DNA of 16,239 nucleotides from Firmicutes bacterium CAG:884. Lineage in GTDB: Bacteria > Bacillota_I > Bacilli_A > RF39 > UBA660. The translations under genes were made by a program, and so were the position numbers. Each line of letters opens with the position of its first letter. Position 1 is the first letter of the stretch. The stretch lies in the NCBI GenBank assembly GCA_000433875.1, contig HF993319.1, positions 1 through 16,239 of the forward strand. Reading direction: 5' to 3'. Positions 1 to 7,358 of this stretch are shown here, piece after piece. The notes under the pieces are model-generated. The model searched no databases, was not told the DNA's origin, and saw only the letters and a program-made list of their open reading frames with translations.

Positions 1-68
1 GAATTATTTAATAAAGAGAATTAAAAATAGTTGGCTAGTACAGACTTATTATTTTGATTAGTTTTGTA

Positions 69-96
69 TTGGCTTTTTTATTTGAGTCATTATAAT
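69..96 (+). promoter_or_regulatory. Possible upstream promoter for the first gene
   Basis: TTGGCT at 69-74 and TATAAT at 91-96 are separated by 16 bases. The -10 box matches consensus exactly and the -35 box at 4 of 6 positions. In DNA this AT-rich, chance TATAAT boxes are common, and a better-placed promoter lies closer to the gene. The rest of 1-172 holds a 12-base AT palindrome at 100-111 and nothing else I recognise. Confidence 0.3.
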
Positions 97-145
97 AAAT
101 AATAATTATTAATAAATTAATAAAAGTTTAATTATTCATTAAATA

Positions 146-154
146 TGTTATAAT
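146..154 (+). promoter_or_regulatory. Extended -10 promoter for the tail-anchored protein gene
   Basis: TGT followed by TATAAT at 149-154 forms an extended -10 element. No good -35 box sits 16-18 bases upstream (only TTTAAT at 127-132), as is usual for extended -10 promoters. The predicted RNA start is near 160-161, immediately before the ribosome site at 161-167, so the leader would be only about 12 bases. Confidence 0.6.
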
Positions 155-172
155 TATATAAGAGGAGTAAGT

Positions 173-775
173 ATGAGCAAATATATATTTAAATATGTTA
201 ATGAAGATGAATTTAATAGATGTGAAAAAGCCATTAAAAAATATGATAGTTTGGTTTATAAGAAATTATTATTTTCTTATTATCCTAATTTAAAAGAAGG
301 AAATTTTTCAGGTGATTTAATTAGTCAAACTGATAATGTTTTAACATATTCTCTTGAAATACCATGTACTTCACAAGTACAAGAAAAATTATATGGTAAT
401 TATAAATTAATATATTCTGTATATGAAAATGAAAAAACAGTACTTTTAGAATCACTTGAACCAAAAAGATTGTTGAAGCAAAGTTATAATGATGGTCTTA
501 CTTCATATAAAGGTGTAATGGTTTCCAAAAAAAGGCCACAAAAAGATATGTTTAAAATAGATTTAATAACTATGTTAGATGAGCATAATTTTAATAATAG
601 AAAAGATAAACCATCTGTAGAATTAAATAATGAACCAAAAAGTGCTTTTGAATCGTTAGATGAAAATAAGAAAATCGAAAAACCAAAAGATTTTGTTAAA
701 AGTTTATTGTATATATATGCAGTTATTATAATTATTATGTGTATTATAACAATATGTGTTTATGTGCTATTATAA
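173..775 (+). CDS. Tail-anchored membrane protein of unknown function
   Basis: I do not recognise this 200-residue protein. There is no signal peptide. The first 175 or so residues are hydrophilic and lysine/glutamate-rich, and a single strongly hydrophobic segment rich in Ile, Cys and Val occupies about residues 177-200, up to the C-terminus. This is the layout of a C-tail-anchored protein with its soluble part in the cytoplasm. The start is well supported by AGAGGAG at 161-167, five bases before the ATG. The stop codon is fused to the ribosome site of the next gene (TAAGGAG), so it is probably co-transcribed and translationally coupled with the peptidase-E-like gene. That coupling is the only functional clue. 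Cytosolic facing and anchoring are inferences from hydrophobicity alone. Confidence 0.8.
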   Translation: MSKYIFKYVNEDEFNRCEKAIKKYDSLVYKKLLFSYYPNLKEGNFSGDLISQTDNVLTYSLEIPCTSQVQEKLYGNYKLIYSVYENEKTVLLESLEPKRLLKQSYNDGLTSYKGVMVSKKRPQKDMFKIDLITMLDEHNFNNRKDKPSVELNNEPKSAFESLDENKKIEKPKDFVKSLLYIYAVIIIIMCIITICVYVLL

Positions 776-784
776 GGAGTTGTT

Positions 785-1429
785 ATGGAAAAAATATATT
801 ATTTATTTAGTAGAATTAATAAAGAAACAGGATTTACATTAGAACAAGAAAAATATATATTAAAAGATGTTAAAAATAATTCTAATATAACATTTGTATC
901 TGCCTTGAAAAATGAACCAGAACACTTAAAAGAAAGTATTGAAAATAAATTAAACAATTTTAAAAATATTAAAATAGCATTTAATAATATTTATGTAATA
1001 GATGAAAACACAAATAAGAAAGAAGCTAAAGAATATATAAATAAAGCTGATATAGTCTTTTTACTTGGTGGATGCCCTTACATTCAAATGGAAATAATAA
1101 ATAAAAACGAAATAAAAGAATTAATAAAACAAAAAGAACTAATTATTGGTGTAAGTGCTGGGGCAATGAATCAAGCTAAAAGAGTAATTTATAGAGATGA
1201 ATTTGAAAATAATAGAATATATGATTATGAAGGATTGGATCTTGTAAAAATAAATGTATACCCACATTTTGATTCTAAAAATCAAGAATTATTAGATGAA
1301 ATAGATGAAGTAAGTAAGATGGTAGATTTAATATTAATACCTGATGAATCTTTAATAAGAATAGAAAATAGTAAGGTAGAGTACATTGGCACACATTATA
1401 AAGCAAAGAAGGGAATTATTGAAAAATAA
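785..1429 (+). CDS. Peptidase E-like serine peptidase (family S51)
   Basis: This 214-residue protein fits the S51 family, which includes dipeptidase E (cleaving N-terminal Asp-X dipeptides) and cyanophycinase. The family uses a glutamine-amidotransferase-like fold with a serine nucleophile. The nucleophile elbow GVSAGAMNQ places the catalytic Ser at residue 124. The likely catalytic His is residue 161 in YPHFD, and Asp138 or Glu139 sits where the third triad member falls in E. coli PepE, 14-15 residues after the Ser. The glycine-rich LLGGCP motif near residue 99 is the usual loop before the nucleophile. No signal peptide is present, so it is cytoplasmic. AAGGAG at 774-779 begins inside the stop codon of the gene before it, giving tight coupling. 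The exact substrate cannot be told; divergent S51 members occur widely in Bacillota. Confidence 0.85.
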   Translation: MEKIYYLFSRINKETGFTLEQEKYILKDVKNNSNITFVSALKNEPEHLKESIENKLNNFKNIKIAFNNIYVIDENTNKKEAKEYINKADIVFLLGGCPYIQMEIINKNEIKELIKQKELIIGVSAGAMNQAKRVIYRDEFENNRIYDYEGLDLVKINVYPHFDSKNQELLDEIDEVSKMVDLILIPDESLIRIENSKVEYIGTHYKAKKGIIEK

Positions 1430-1457
1430 TTCTTTTTAATTTAGCATTAATATTATT

Positions 1458-1486
1458 TTGACTTAATAATTAAAAAAATATATAAT
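1458..1486 (+). promoter_or_regulatory. Near-consensus sigma-A-type promoter of the phosphoesterase gene
   Basis: TTGACT at 1458-1463 (5 of 6) is followed after exactly 17 bases by TATAAT at 1481-1486 (6 of 6). The predicted start is around 1492, giving a leader of about 20 bases that contains GAGG at 1501-1504, seven bases before the ATG at 1512. Confidence 0.85.
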
Positions 1487-1511
1487 ATACACCATAAAAA
1501 GAGGAACAATT

Positions 1512-4500
1512 ATGAAAACAATGGACATAGTAAATAAGTTAAGAGAAGAAAAAGATGAAATAAAAATAAATGAAATCATTAAGAAAATAAAAAAAGAAGA
1601 ACAAATTGCAAGTGTTTTAAGTACTCTTCAACTAGATGATAGATTAGCAATCAAAATAATTAATCAAGCAATAAATGAAAAAAATGTTTGGAAAATAGTT
1701 AGAGAATTAAGAGGAAGAGATTCTGTAATTGAAATGATAGAAAACTATAAAAAAGATGATATAAATGAAGCCGTAAGAAAATTAAGTAAACGAGCTATAT
1801 ATAAAGAAATACGAGGTGTTTGCAATAAAAAAACAATAAGTTTTTTAATTGAACAACGAAAAGAAGATGTAAAAAAAGTATTAAAATTTGTTATTTTAGA
1901 ACCAGAGTTTTTACTAAGAAATGCTAGTACAGATGAATTTGCGCATATAATTTGGGAAGTAAAAGAAAAACAAATAACAAGAAATTTAAAAAGATTAAGT
2001 AAAGAATATATGTTTTCATTTTTATCAAGTAAATATATAAAAACTAGTTTAAAATATGAAATTGTAAAAAGAAGAAGAAAACAGTTTGAAAAAGCCTTAA
2101 ATAAAGAAAGTACTAGCGATTTACTTTTTTTCTATTTAAAGAATGTGTCATATATTCCTGCTAAAATTAGAGAAGAAATAGTTAATTTAAGAAAAGAAGA
2201 TATTATAAAATATGTACAAGATACTAATGATGATTTTTCTGAAATAATGGATGATATATCGTATGGTGACCAATGTATAGAAGTTAAAAAACTATTAATT
2301 GATACATTTATAAACAAAGATAATTTATATGAAGCTTTAGAAAAAGTTAAAGGCGATTATGCTACAAAAGAGTTGATAAAATTATATAATGATGAAATAG
2401 TTAAACTTGTATATATGCTAGAGTTAGATACTATACCAGAGTTATCTAATATAAAAGTCGCGCATTCTATTCAATATTTATTGTATTCATATTGTAAAGA
2501 TCTTATTGAAAAAAGAATTAATGAATTATCATATGAAGAAAAATATCGTATTTTAATAGGTAATAGAACGCTTTATACAGTTGTAAAAATAATACTTAAA
2601 TCCCTTGGTTTTAAAGATGTAAATACAATATGCTTTTTAATTAAAGGTAGTAATGGTCAAAAAGTGCTAGATAATTATGAAAGTGTAAAAAATAAAATAA
2701 TTGAAAGTAAAATTGATTATAAAGTCTTTTGTGAATATGGTATAGGAACAAGGAAATATTATAATTGGTTTGATAAAATAATGGAAATTGATGATATTGA
2801 TGAATTTAATAAAATAAGAACATATCTATTAGAAAATTATTATATTAATGATAAAGAAAATAAGGTATATGAAATAAAGGAATATCTTGAATTAGTAACA
2901 TCATATCAAAGATTATATCCATTATTAAAGGAATTAGAACAAAATAATATAGATTTAACAAAGACTGATAAGTTGACACTAAAATTATTACTAGAGAATG
3001 ATGCACTTGATGATATACCATCTAGTTATGAGAAATTAAAAAAATATAGAGAGAAAGAGTATGAATTAGATAAGAATATACTAAAAGAAATAATTGATCC
3101 GGCACAAGAGTATTCTAAGATTGATCGAATTCTTGAAAAAACAATTAATCCAAAACAAAACAAGGTAAGTATCGAAACCTTAAAATTGTTACTTAAAGAT
3201 AATTGTAAATCAAAAATTGTACTTGAAAAAACAAAAGAATTGATGGTTTATACATCGTTTTTAGAAAAGATTGAAGTATGTTCTTATAAAACAAAATTGG
3301 ATGTTTTAAAAATAATATATGAATCTTATGATAAAATGAATTATGTTCAGAATATTTATATGAATTATGGGGAAAAGATAAGAAATTTATATGAACTTGA
3401 AATGAATGTTAATTTAACAAATGTAAGTAAATTATTAGAAGATGGTAAGTCACGAATTGATTTATCAAATAAAAACTATATATTATGTGCTCATGTAGTA
3501 AGTACAAAAGAAAAAGATGAAAATTTGGTAAATGGAATTGCAACGGGTAAAACAAACTTTATATCTATGAGTCCAATTAGTTATAAAGGTCAAAAATATT
3601 ATTATGATTTGCACTATTTAAGTGTTGTATTACTATATGATTATATTCCAAAAGGAGCATTTATTTGTAGTTCTCTTTCGAATATGGGAACTAATTCTCT
3701 TGTTGAAAATAATTCGTTGGAATTTAAAACAAAGATTGATAGTCAAAGGGGAATTTTGGAAACGAGTTCTGTGACTTTAAACAATGCGGAAATACTTCTT
3801 TATAGAGAAGGAATAAGACCTTGTGGAATAAGGCTAGAAAAGGGAAAAACTCCTAATATTAGAGAAGAAGAGATGCATAAAAAGTATCATCTTCCATATA
3901 TTATTACACAACCTAAGAATCAAAGTATTGAAAATCCAAAAATGGTATTTGAACCAAATGATATAGATTGTGAATTGGAAGATACAAAGATAATAAGTGA
4001 TTTAATTGATATAATGAATACAAATAAAGAAACGAAAGAAAATGAAATATATACTGGTAGAGAACTGGCCATTTTTACAGATGTTCATTCAATGTTTGAG
4101 CCTTTACTAGCAATTTTAGAGGATATTAGAAAAAGGAATATTACCGAAATATATTCTTTGGGTGATAATGTTGGGTTAGGACCTAATCCTTGTGAGGTAA
4201 TGGATTTATTAGATGAATATAATGTTAAATCTGTTGCTGGTAATAGTGAGTATTATAATACTCTTGGTATTAAACCTTTTCCATATTTTAATGCGGAAAA
4301 GAAAGCTAATCAGGAATGGACTAGTGAGAGACTTGGTTCTAAGGGTATAGATAAATTAAAAGTATATCCTGCTTCAATTGATTTACTTGTTGGTGATAAA
4401 AAAATTGCTTTGTGTCATTTTATAAATGATGTTAGATGGGATTTTGTTAATCATAGTACTTGGTCTTATCAAGAAAACTTCATAAAGGGAGTAAATGTTA

Positions 4501-4907
4501 AACAGTTTGAATATACAAATTCATTACATTCACGAGAGTATATTAATAAAATGTTAAAAGAAAAAGAGTATGATAGAGAATTTTTGAATGGTTTTATTTC
4601 ATCTTGCAGGGAACCGTTATTTAATGGTAAAATGGCTCGTGAATATACAAATATATTTCAAGGACATGTTCATTTTCGGATGAATGATAAACTTAATAAT
4701 ACTAATATTTATACTTTAAGAGCAGCTGGTATGGGCTGGAAGGGCGAAGGAAGAGAAAAGGCTGAATATTATATTTTAAAAGAAAGAAAAGATGGCTCCT
4801 TTGATGTTAAAACTATTAATGTTGATTATAATAAAAATAGTTTAATATGTAATATAAAGTCAAGCTCTATTCCATATAAAGATAAGATATTGTCTTTTTT
4901 GAAATAA
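1512..4907 (+). CDS. Large multidomain protein with C-terminal calcineurin-like metallophosphoesterase
   Basis: This 1131-residue protein has three parts. Residues 1-640 are charged, rich in Lys, Glu, Ile and Leu, and look almost wholly helical, like a helical-repeat scaffold. Residues about 655-815 form a different, mixed region containing AHVVS (His661), NFISMSPIS (683-690), a Tyr-rich stretch and AEILLYREGIRP (Glu760); I cannot assign it. Residues about 850-1120 are a metallophosphoesterase domain with all expected metal ligands visible: TDVH (Asp857, His859), GDNVG (Asp885), GNSE (Asn911), a CH pair (His969) and GHVH (His1052, His1054). The GDNVGLGPNP block resembles the YfcE/YmdB-like bacterial phosphoesterases. 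That domain alone would make a complete enzyme of about 250-280 residues, so the 850-residue extension is the oddity. No signal peptide or membrane segment is apparent, so it is probably cytoplasmic. It has its own promoter and terminator and is likely monocistronic. The substrate is unknown. Confidence 0.85.
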   Translation: MKTMDIVNKLREEKDEIKINEIIKKIKKEEQIASVLSTLQLDDRLAIKIINQAINEKNVWKIVRELRGRDSVIEMIENYKKDDINEAVRKLSKRAIYKEIRGVCNKKTISFLIEQRKEDVKKVLKFVILEPEFLLRNASTDEFAHIIWEVKEKQITRNLKRLSKEYMFSFLSSKYIKTSLKYEIVKRRRKQFEKALNKESTSDLLFFYLKNVSYIPAKIREEIVNLRKEDIIKYVQDTNDDFSEIMDDISYGDQCIEVKKLLIDTFINKDNLYEALEKVKGDYATKELIKLYNDEIVKLVYMLELDTIPELSNIKVAHSIQYLLYSYCKDLIEKRINELSYEEKYRILIGNRTLYTVVKIILKSLGFKDVNTICFLIKGSNGQKVLDNYESVKNKIIESKIDYKVFCEYGIGTRKYYNWFDKIMEIDDIDEFNKIRTYLLENYYINDKENKVYEIKEYLELVTSYQRLYPLLKELEQNNIDLTKTDKLTLKLLLENDALDDIPSSYEKLKKYREKEYELDKNILKEIIDPAQEYSKIDRILEKTINPKQNKVSIETLKLLLKDNCKSKIVLEKTKELMVYTSFLEKIEVCSYKTKLDVLKIIYESYDKMNYVQNIYMNYGEKIRNLYELEMNVNLTNVSKLLEDGKSRIDLSNKNYILCAHVVSTKEKDENLVNGIATGKTNFISMSPISYKGQKYYYDLHYLSVVLLYDYIPKGAFICSSLSNMGTNSLVENNSLEFKTKIDSQRGILETSSVTLNNAEILLYREGIRPCGIRLEKGKTPNIREEEMHKKYHLPYIITQPKNQSIENPKMVFEPNDIDCELEDTKIISDLIDIMNTNKETKENEIYTGRELAIFTDVHSMFEPLLAILEDIRKRNITEIYSLGDNVGLGPNPCEVMDLLDEYNVKSVAGNSEYYNTLGIKPFPYFNAEKKANQEWTSERLGSKGIDKLKVYPASIDLLVGDKKIALCHFINDVRWDFVNHSTWSYQENFIKGVNVKQFEYTNSLHSREYINKMLKEKEYDREFLNGFISSCREPLFNGKMAREYTNIFQGHVHFRMNDKLNNTNIYTLRAAGMGWKGEGREKAEYYILKERKDGSFDVKTINVDYNKNSLICNIKSSSIPYKDKILSFLK

Positions 4908-4932
4908 CTATATATTTAATATATGGTTTTTT
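4906..4932 (+). terminator. Intrinsic terminator after the phosphoesterase gene
   Basis: A 10-bp stem (4906-4915 with 4919-4928, one G-U pair) closes a three-base loop and is followed by a run of six T at 4927-4932. The left arm begins with the last two bases of the TAA stop codon. It is AT-rich, so stability is modest, but the geometry is right. Confidence 0.7.
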
Positions 4933-4934
4933 CA

Positions 4935-4963
4935 TTTACAAATAAGTGATTTTTTGCTAAAAT
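4935..4963 (+). promoter_or_regulatory. Promoter of the mutL-gatCAB operon, predicted to give a leaderless mRNA
   Basis: TTTACA at 4935-4940 (5 of 6), a 17-base spacer, and TAAAAT at 4958-4963 (5 of 6) preceded by TG at 4955-4956 make a strong extended promoter. Starting 7-8 bases after the -10 box puts the first RNA base at 4970-4971, which is the A of the ATG at 4971. There is no Shine-Dalgarno sequence ahead of that ATG. The -35 box lies just two bases after the preceding terminator's T-run. Confidence 0.75.
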
Positions 4964-4970
4964 ATAGTAT

Positions 4971-5321
4971 ATGGAAAAGGAAGAAATAATAGAAAAATTA
5001 AATGAAATAAGAAAAACAAGAATAATTGATATTTATGCTGAAGAGGAATTCTTTGGGAAAGGACTTATAGTAAATAAAGAGGGAGATGTATATATTTATA
5101 CTTGGCGTCTTGCTTTATCTATTGAAGAAAATAAAGCAAAAGAATTATATGAGTTAGAAGAATACAAGCTTGACATAAATAGAATTAAACTTAATTTTAA
5201 GTTTGATCAAAATAAGAATGATAGATGTATAAATATAATAGATTTAGATAATTTGAAAATAGAAAACAATGATCTTAATTATTATAATAAAGTAATGAAA
5301 GAAGTGACAAAATGCCTATAA
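4971..5321 (+). CDS. Small protein of unknown function, first gene of the mutL-gatCAB operon
   Basis: I do not recognise this 116-residue protein. It is soluble and acidic-to-neutral, with a helical N-terminus (residues 1-18), then alternating hydrophobic residues suggesting strands (about 19-50), and a charged C-terminal half. There is no signal peptide, cysteine pair or metal motif. The start cannot be moved upstream because an in-frame TAG lies at 4965-4967, and no in-frame ATG follows near the N-terminus. It has no Shine-Dalgarno sequence, and the promoter places the transcript start at or next to this AUG, so it is probably translated as a leaderless message. Its last ten bases overlap the start of mutL, which couples their translation. 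That makes a role linked to mutL or a leader-gene role possible, but this is inference. Confidence 0.75.
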   Translation: MEKEEIIEKLNEIRKTRIIDIYAEEEFFGKGLIVNKEGDVYIYTWRLALSIEENKAKELYELEEYKLDINRIKLNFKFDQNKNDRCINIIDLDNLKIENNDLNYYNKVMKEVTKCL

Positions 5322-7051
5322 TAAAAGTAATGAGTGAAATACTTGCTAATAAGATTGCTGCTGGAGAGGTTGTTGAAAGGTGTTCATCAGTTGTTAAAGA
5401 ATTAGTTGAAAATAGTATTGATGCTGGTTCTACAGAAATTAAAGTAGATCTTTTAGATAGTGGTATTACAGAAATAAAGGTAACTGATAATGGAGTTGGA
5501 ATGGATGAAGCGGATGCTAAAACAGCTTTTCAAAGGCATGCAACAAGTAAATTATTAGATGAAAATGATTTATATCGAATTAATACTCTTGGGTTTAGAG
5601 GAGAAGCTTTACCTTCAATAGCGTCTGTTTCAAAGGTTGAACTTGTTACATCAAAAGGTTTACTTGGTACAAGAGTTAAAATAAATGGTGGTAATTTTGA
5701 GTCCATTGAAAGAGCGGAAGCAAGAAGGGGAACAAGTATAGCTGTTAGAAACTTATTTTATAATACGCCTGCAAGATTAAAACATTTGAGTTCAATGCAA
5801 GCTGAATTAATGACTGTTGCAGATTATGTAGATAAAATAGCTCTTTCTCATCCTAATATAAGGTTTGTTTTAACAAATAATGGCTCAACAATGTTAAATA
5901 CTGATGGTAAGGGTGATTTATTAAAAACTATTAATAGTGTTTTTGGTATTAATGTTGCTCGTAATATGATAAAAATTGAAACTGAAGATAGGGATTATAA
6001 AGTTATGGGTTATATAAGTAAACCGGAAATTAATAGAACGACTAAAAATCATATGATAACACTTGTAAATGGAAGAGTTGTTAGAAATTCAAGTATAAAT
6101 CGTGCTATAAATGATTCTTATCATACTTATAAGCCAGATAATAGATATCCGATAGTTGTAATTAATATTGAAGTTGATCCTTCACAAATTGATGTTAATA
6201 TTCATCCGACAAAGATGGATATAAAGTTTTCCAAATTAGAAGAATTACAAAATTTATTAATGAAAGAAATTAAAAAGAATTTAGATGTAAGAACTTTGAT
6301 TCCTAAAGTTGAAGAGGCTATTGTTGTAAATAATTTTACTGATTATGAAGAGGAAAAACCTATAAAACAAGAAGAAAAACCTATTTTTGTTAAACAGGAA
6401 TTAGAGATACATGAGAATGAAGTTAAATATGAAACAAAAAGAGAAGAAAATAGATACCCGGATATGACATTTGTTGGAATAGCGCATGGAACATATATAA
6501 TCATGCAAAATGATACGGGTATGTATATAATTGATCAGCATGCTGCTAAGGAAAGAATAAATTATGAAAAGTTTAAGGAAGAGTTAGGTCATCCTTCACA
6601 GAATAAGATACCGCTTCTTTTTCCAATAACTTTAGAGTATACAACTAGTGAGTTTATGAAGTTACGGGAAAAGATGGATGTTCTTAATAATATTGGGCTT
6701 TTAATAGAGGAATTTGGAATTAATTCAATAATTGTAAAGGCTCATCCGGTATGGTTTCCAAAGGGATTTGAGAATCAATATATAAATAAAGTTATTGAAA
6801 CGGTACTTAATTATAATGAACCATTTGATTTAGTTAAGTTTAATGAAAAAGTAGCGATCAATTTAAGTTGTAAAATGGCTATAAAAGCTAATGAATATAT
6901 AAGTCCGGAAGAAGCTATTGCTTTAATTAAGAATCTTCAAAAGTGTGAACAACCTTTTAATTGTCCACACGGAAGACCTACGACATTGATATATACAGTA
7001 TCTGAATTAGAGCATTTATTTAAAAGAAGTGGCTTCGATACTAAGAAATAA
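5312..7051 (+). CDS. mutL: DNA mismatch repair endonuclease MutL
   Basis: MutL couples mismatch recognition by MutS to strand removal. The N-terminal GHKL ATPase is complete: ANKIAAGEVVER, ELVENSIDAG, DNGVGM, RHATSK, GFRGEALPSIASV and NTPARLKHL all appear in order within the first 170 residues. The C-terminal half carries the nicking-endonuclease signature DQHA(X2)E(X4)E at residues 408-419 (DQHAAKERINYE), SCKMAIKA near 527 and CPHGRP at 551-556, which bind the catalytic metals. It is therefore a Bacillus-type nicking MutL, not the MutH-dependent E. coli type. A QNKIPL sequence at 430-435 resembles a beta-clamp-binding motif. At 579 residues it is slightly shorter than B. subtilis MutL (627), mostly in the linker at about 330-385. 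The ATG overlaps the previous gene by ten bases and its ribosome site is weak, suggesting coupled translation. MutS is not in this window. Confidence 0.97.
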   Translation: MPIIKVMSEILANKIAAGEVVERCSSVVKELVENSIDAGSTEIKVDLLDSGITEIKVTDNGVGMDEADAKTAFQRHATSKLLDENDLYRINTLGFRGEALPSIASVSKVELVTSKGLLGTRVKINGGNFESIERAEARRGTSIAVRNLFYNTPARLKHLSSMQAELMTVADYVDKIALSHPNIRFVLTNNGSTMLNTDGKGDLLKTINSVFGINVARNMIKIETEDRDYKVMGYISKPEINRTTKNHMITLVNGRVVRNSSINRAINDSYHTYKPDNRYPIVVINIEVDPSQIDVNIHPTKMDIKFSKLEELQNLLMKEIKKNLDVRTLIPKVEEAIVVNNFTDYEEEKPIKQEEKPIFVKQELEIHENEVKYETKREENRYPDMTFVGIAHGTYIIMQNDTGMYIIDQHAAKERINYEKFKEELGHPSQNKIPLLFPITLEYTTSEFMKLREKMDVLNNIGLLIEEFGINSIIVKAHPVWFPKGFENQYINKVIETVLNYNEPFDLVKFNEKVAINLSCKMAIKANEYISPEEAIALIKNLQKCEQPFNCPHGRPTTLIYTVSELEHLFKRSGFDTKK

Positions 7052-7064
7052 GAAAGGAAACAAT

Positions 7065-7358
7065 ATGATAACAGAAGAAAATGTTTTAAAAGTTGCGTCA
7101 CTTGCTGAACTTGAGATAAGTGAGTTAGAAACAAAAAAATATACTAAAGAATTAAGTGATATATTAACAGAGATTGAAAAAATATTGGATGCTAAAATTG
7201 AAAATGAAAATATTTTAATCGCACCAACAGAAGAGAAAAAGATTGATGATTTTGAGAGTACGATAACTGAAGAAAGTTTAAGTAAAGAAGAAATAATGAA
7301 AAATGCTAAAAATCATGATAGATCATACATAATAGTTAAGAGGGTTGTAAATGAGTAA
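7065..7358 (+). CDS. gatC: Aspartyl/glutamyl-tRNA amidotransferase subunit C
   Basis: GatC is the small subunit that wraps around GatA and GatB in the GatCAB complex. I place the start at 7065 because AAAGGAAA at 7053-7060 sits just upstream, and the resulting N-terminus (MITEENVLKVASLAELEI) matches where GatC proteins normally begin. The longer open frame from 7029 would start inside mutL with no ribosome site. The product is then 97 residues, the usual GatC size. The conserved helix VASLAELEISELE followed by a second helix (residues about 20-40) is typical. Its last eight bases overlap gatA, so the two subunits are translationally coupled. Confidence 0.93.
   Translation: MITEENVLKVASLAELEISELETKKYTKELSDILTEIEKILDAKIENENILIAPTEEKKIDDFESTITEESLSKEEIMKNAKNHDRSYIIVKRVVNE

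Noticed and set aside
31..74. TTGGCT repeated at 31-36 and 69-74
   Set aside because: A six-base direct repeat in 172 bases of AT-rich sequence is easily chance; no stem or known site results.
1430..1457. Possible terminator after the peptidase-E-like gene
   Set aside because: Only a five-pair A/T stem can be drawn around the stop codon (AAAAA with TTTTT) with a short T-run, too weak to call in DNA this AT-rich.
2132..2317. Minus-strand open frame of 61 codons inside the phosphoesterase gene
   Set aside because: It lies wholly within a well-supported gene on the other strand, encodes low-complexity hydrophobic sequence and matches no family I know.
7029..7064. Longer gatC start at 7029
   Set aside because: It begins inside mutL, has no ribosome site, and adds a 12-residue tail absent from normal GatC proteins. 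The ATG at 7065 has AAAGGAAA in front.
6937..7134. Minus-strand open frame over the mutL/gatC junction
   Set aside because: It is antisense to the conserved MutL CPHGRP motif and to gatC; the protein looks like a reverse-complement artefact.
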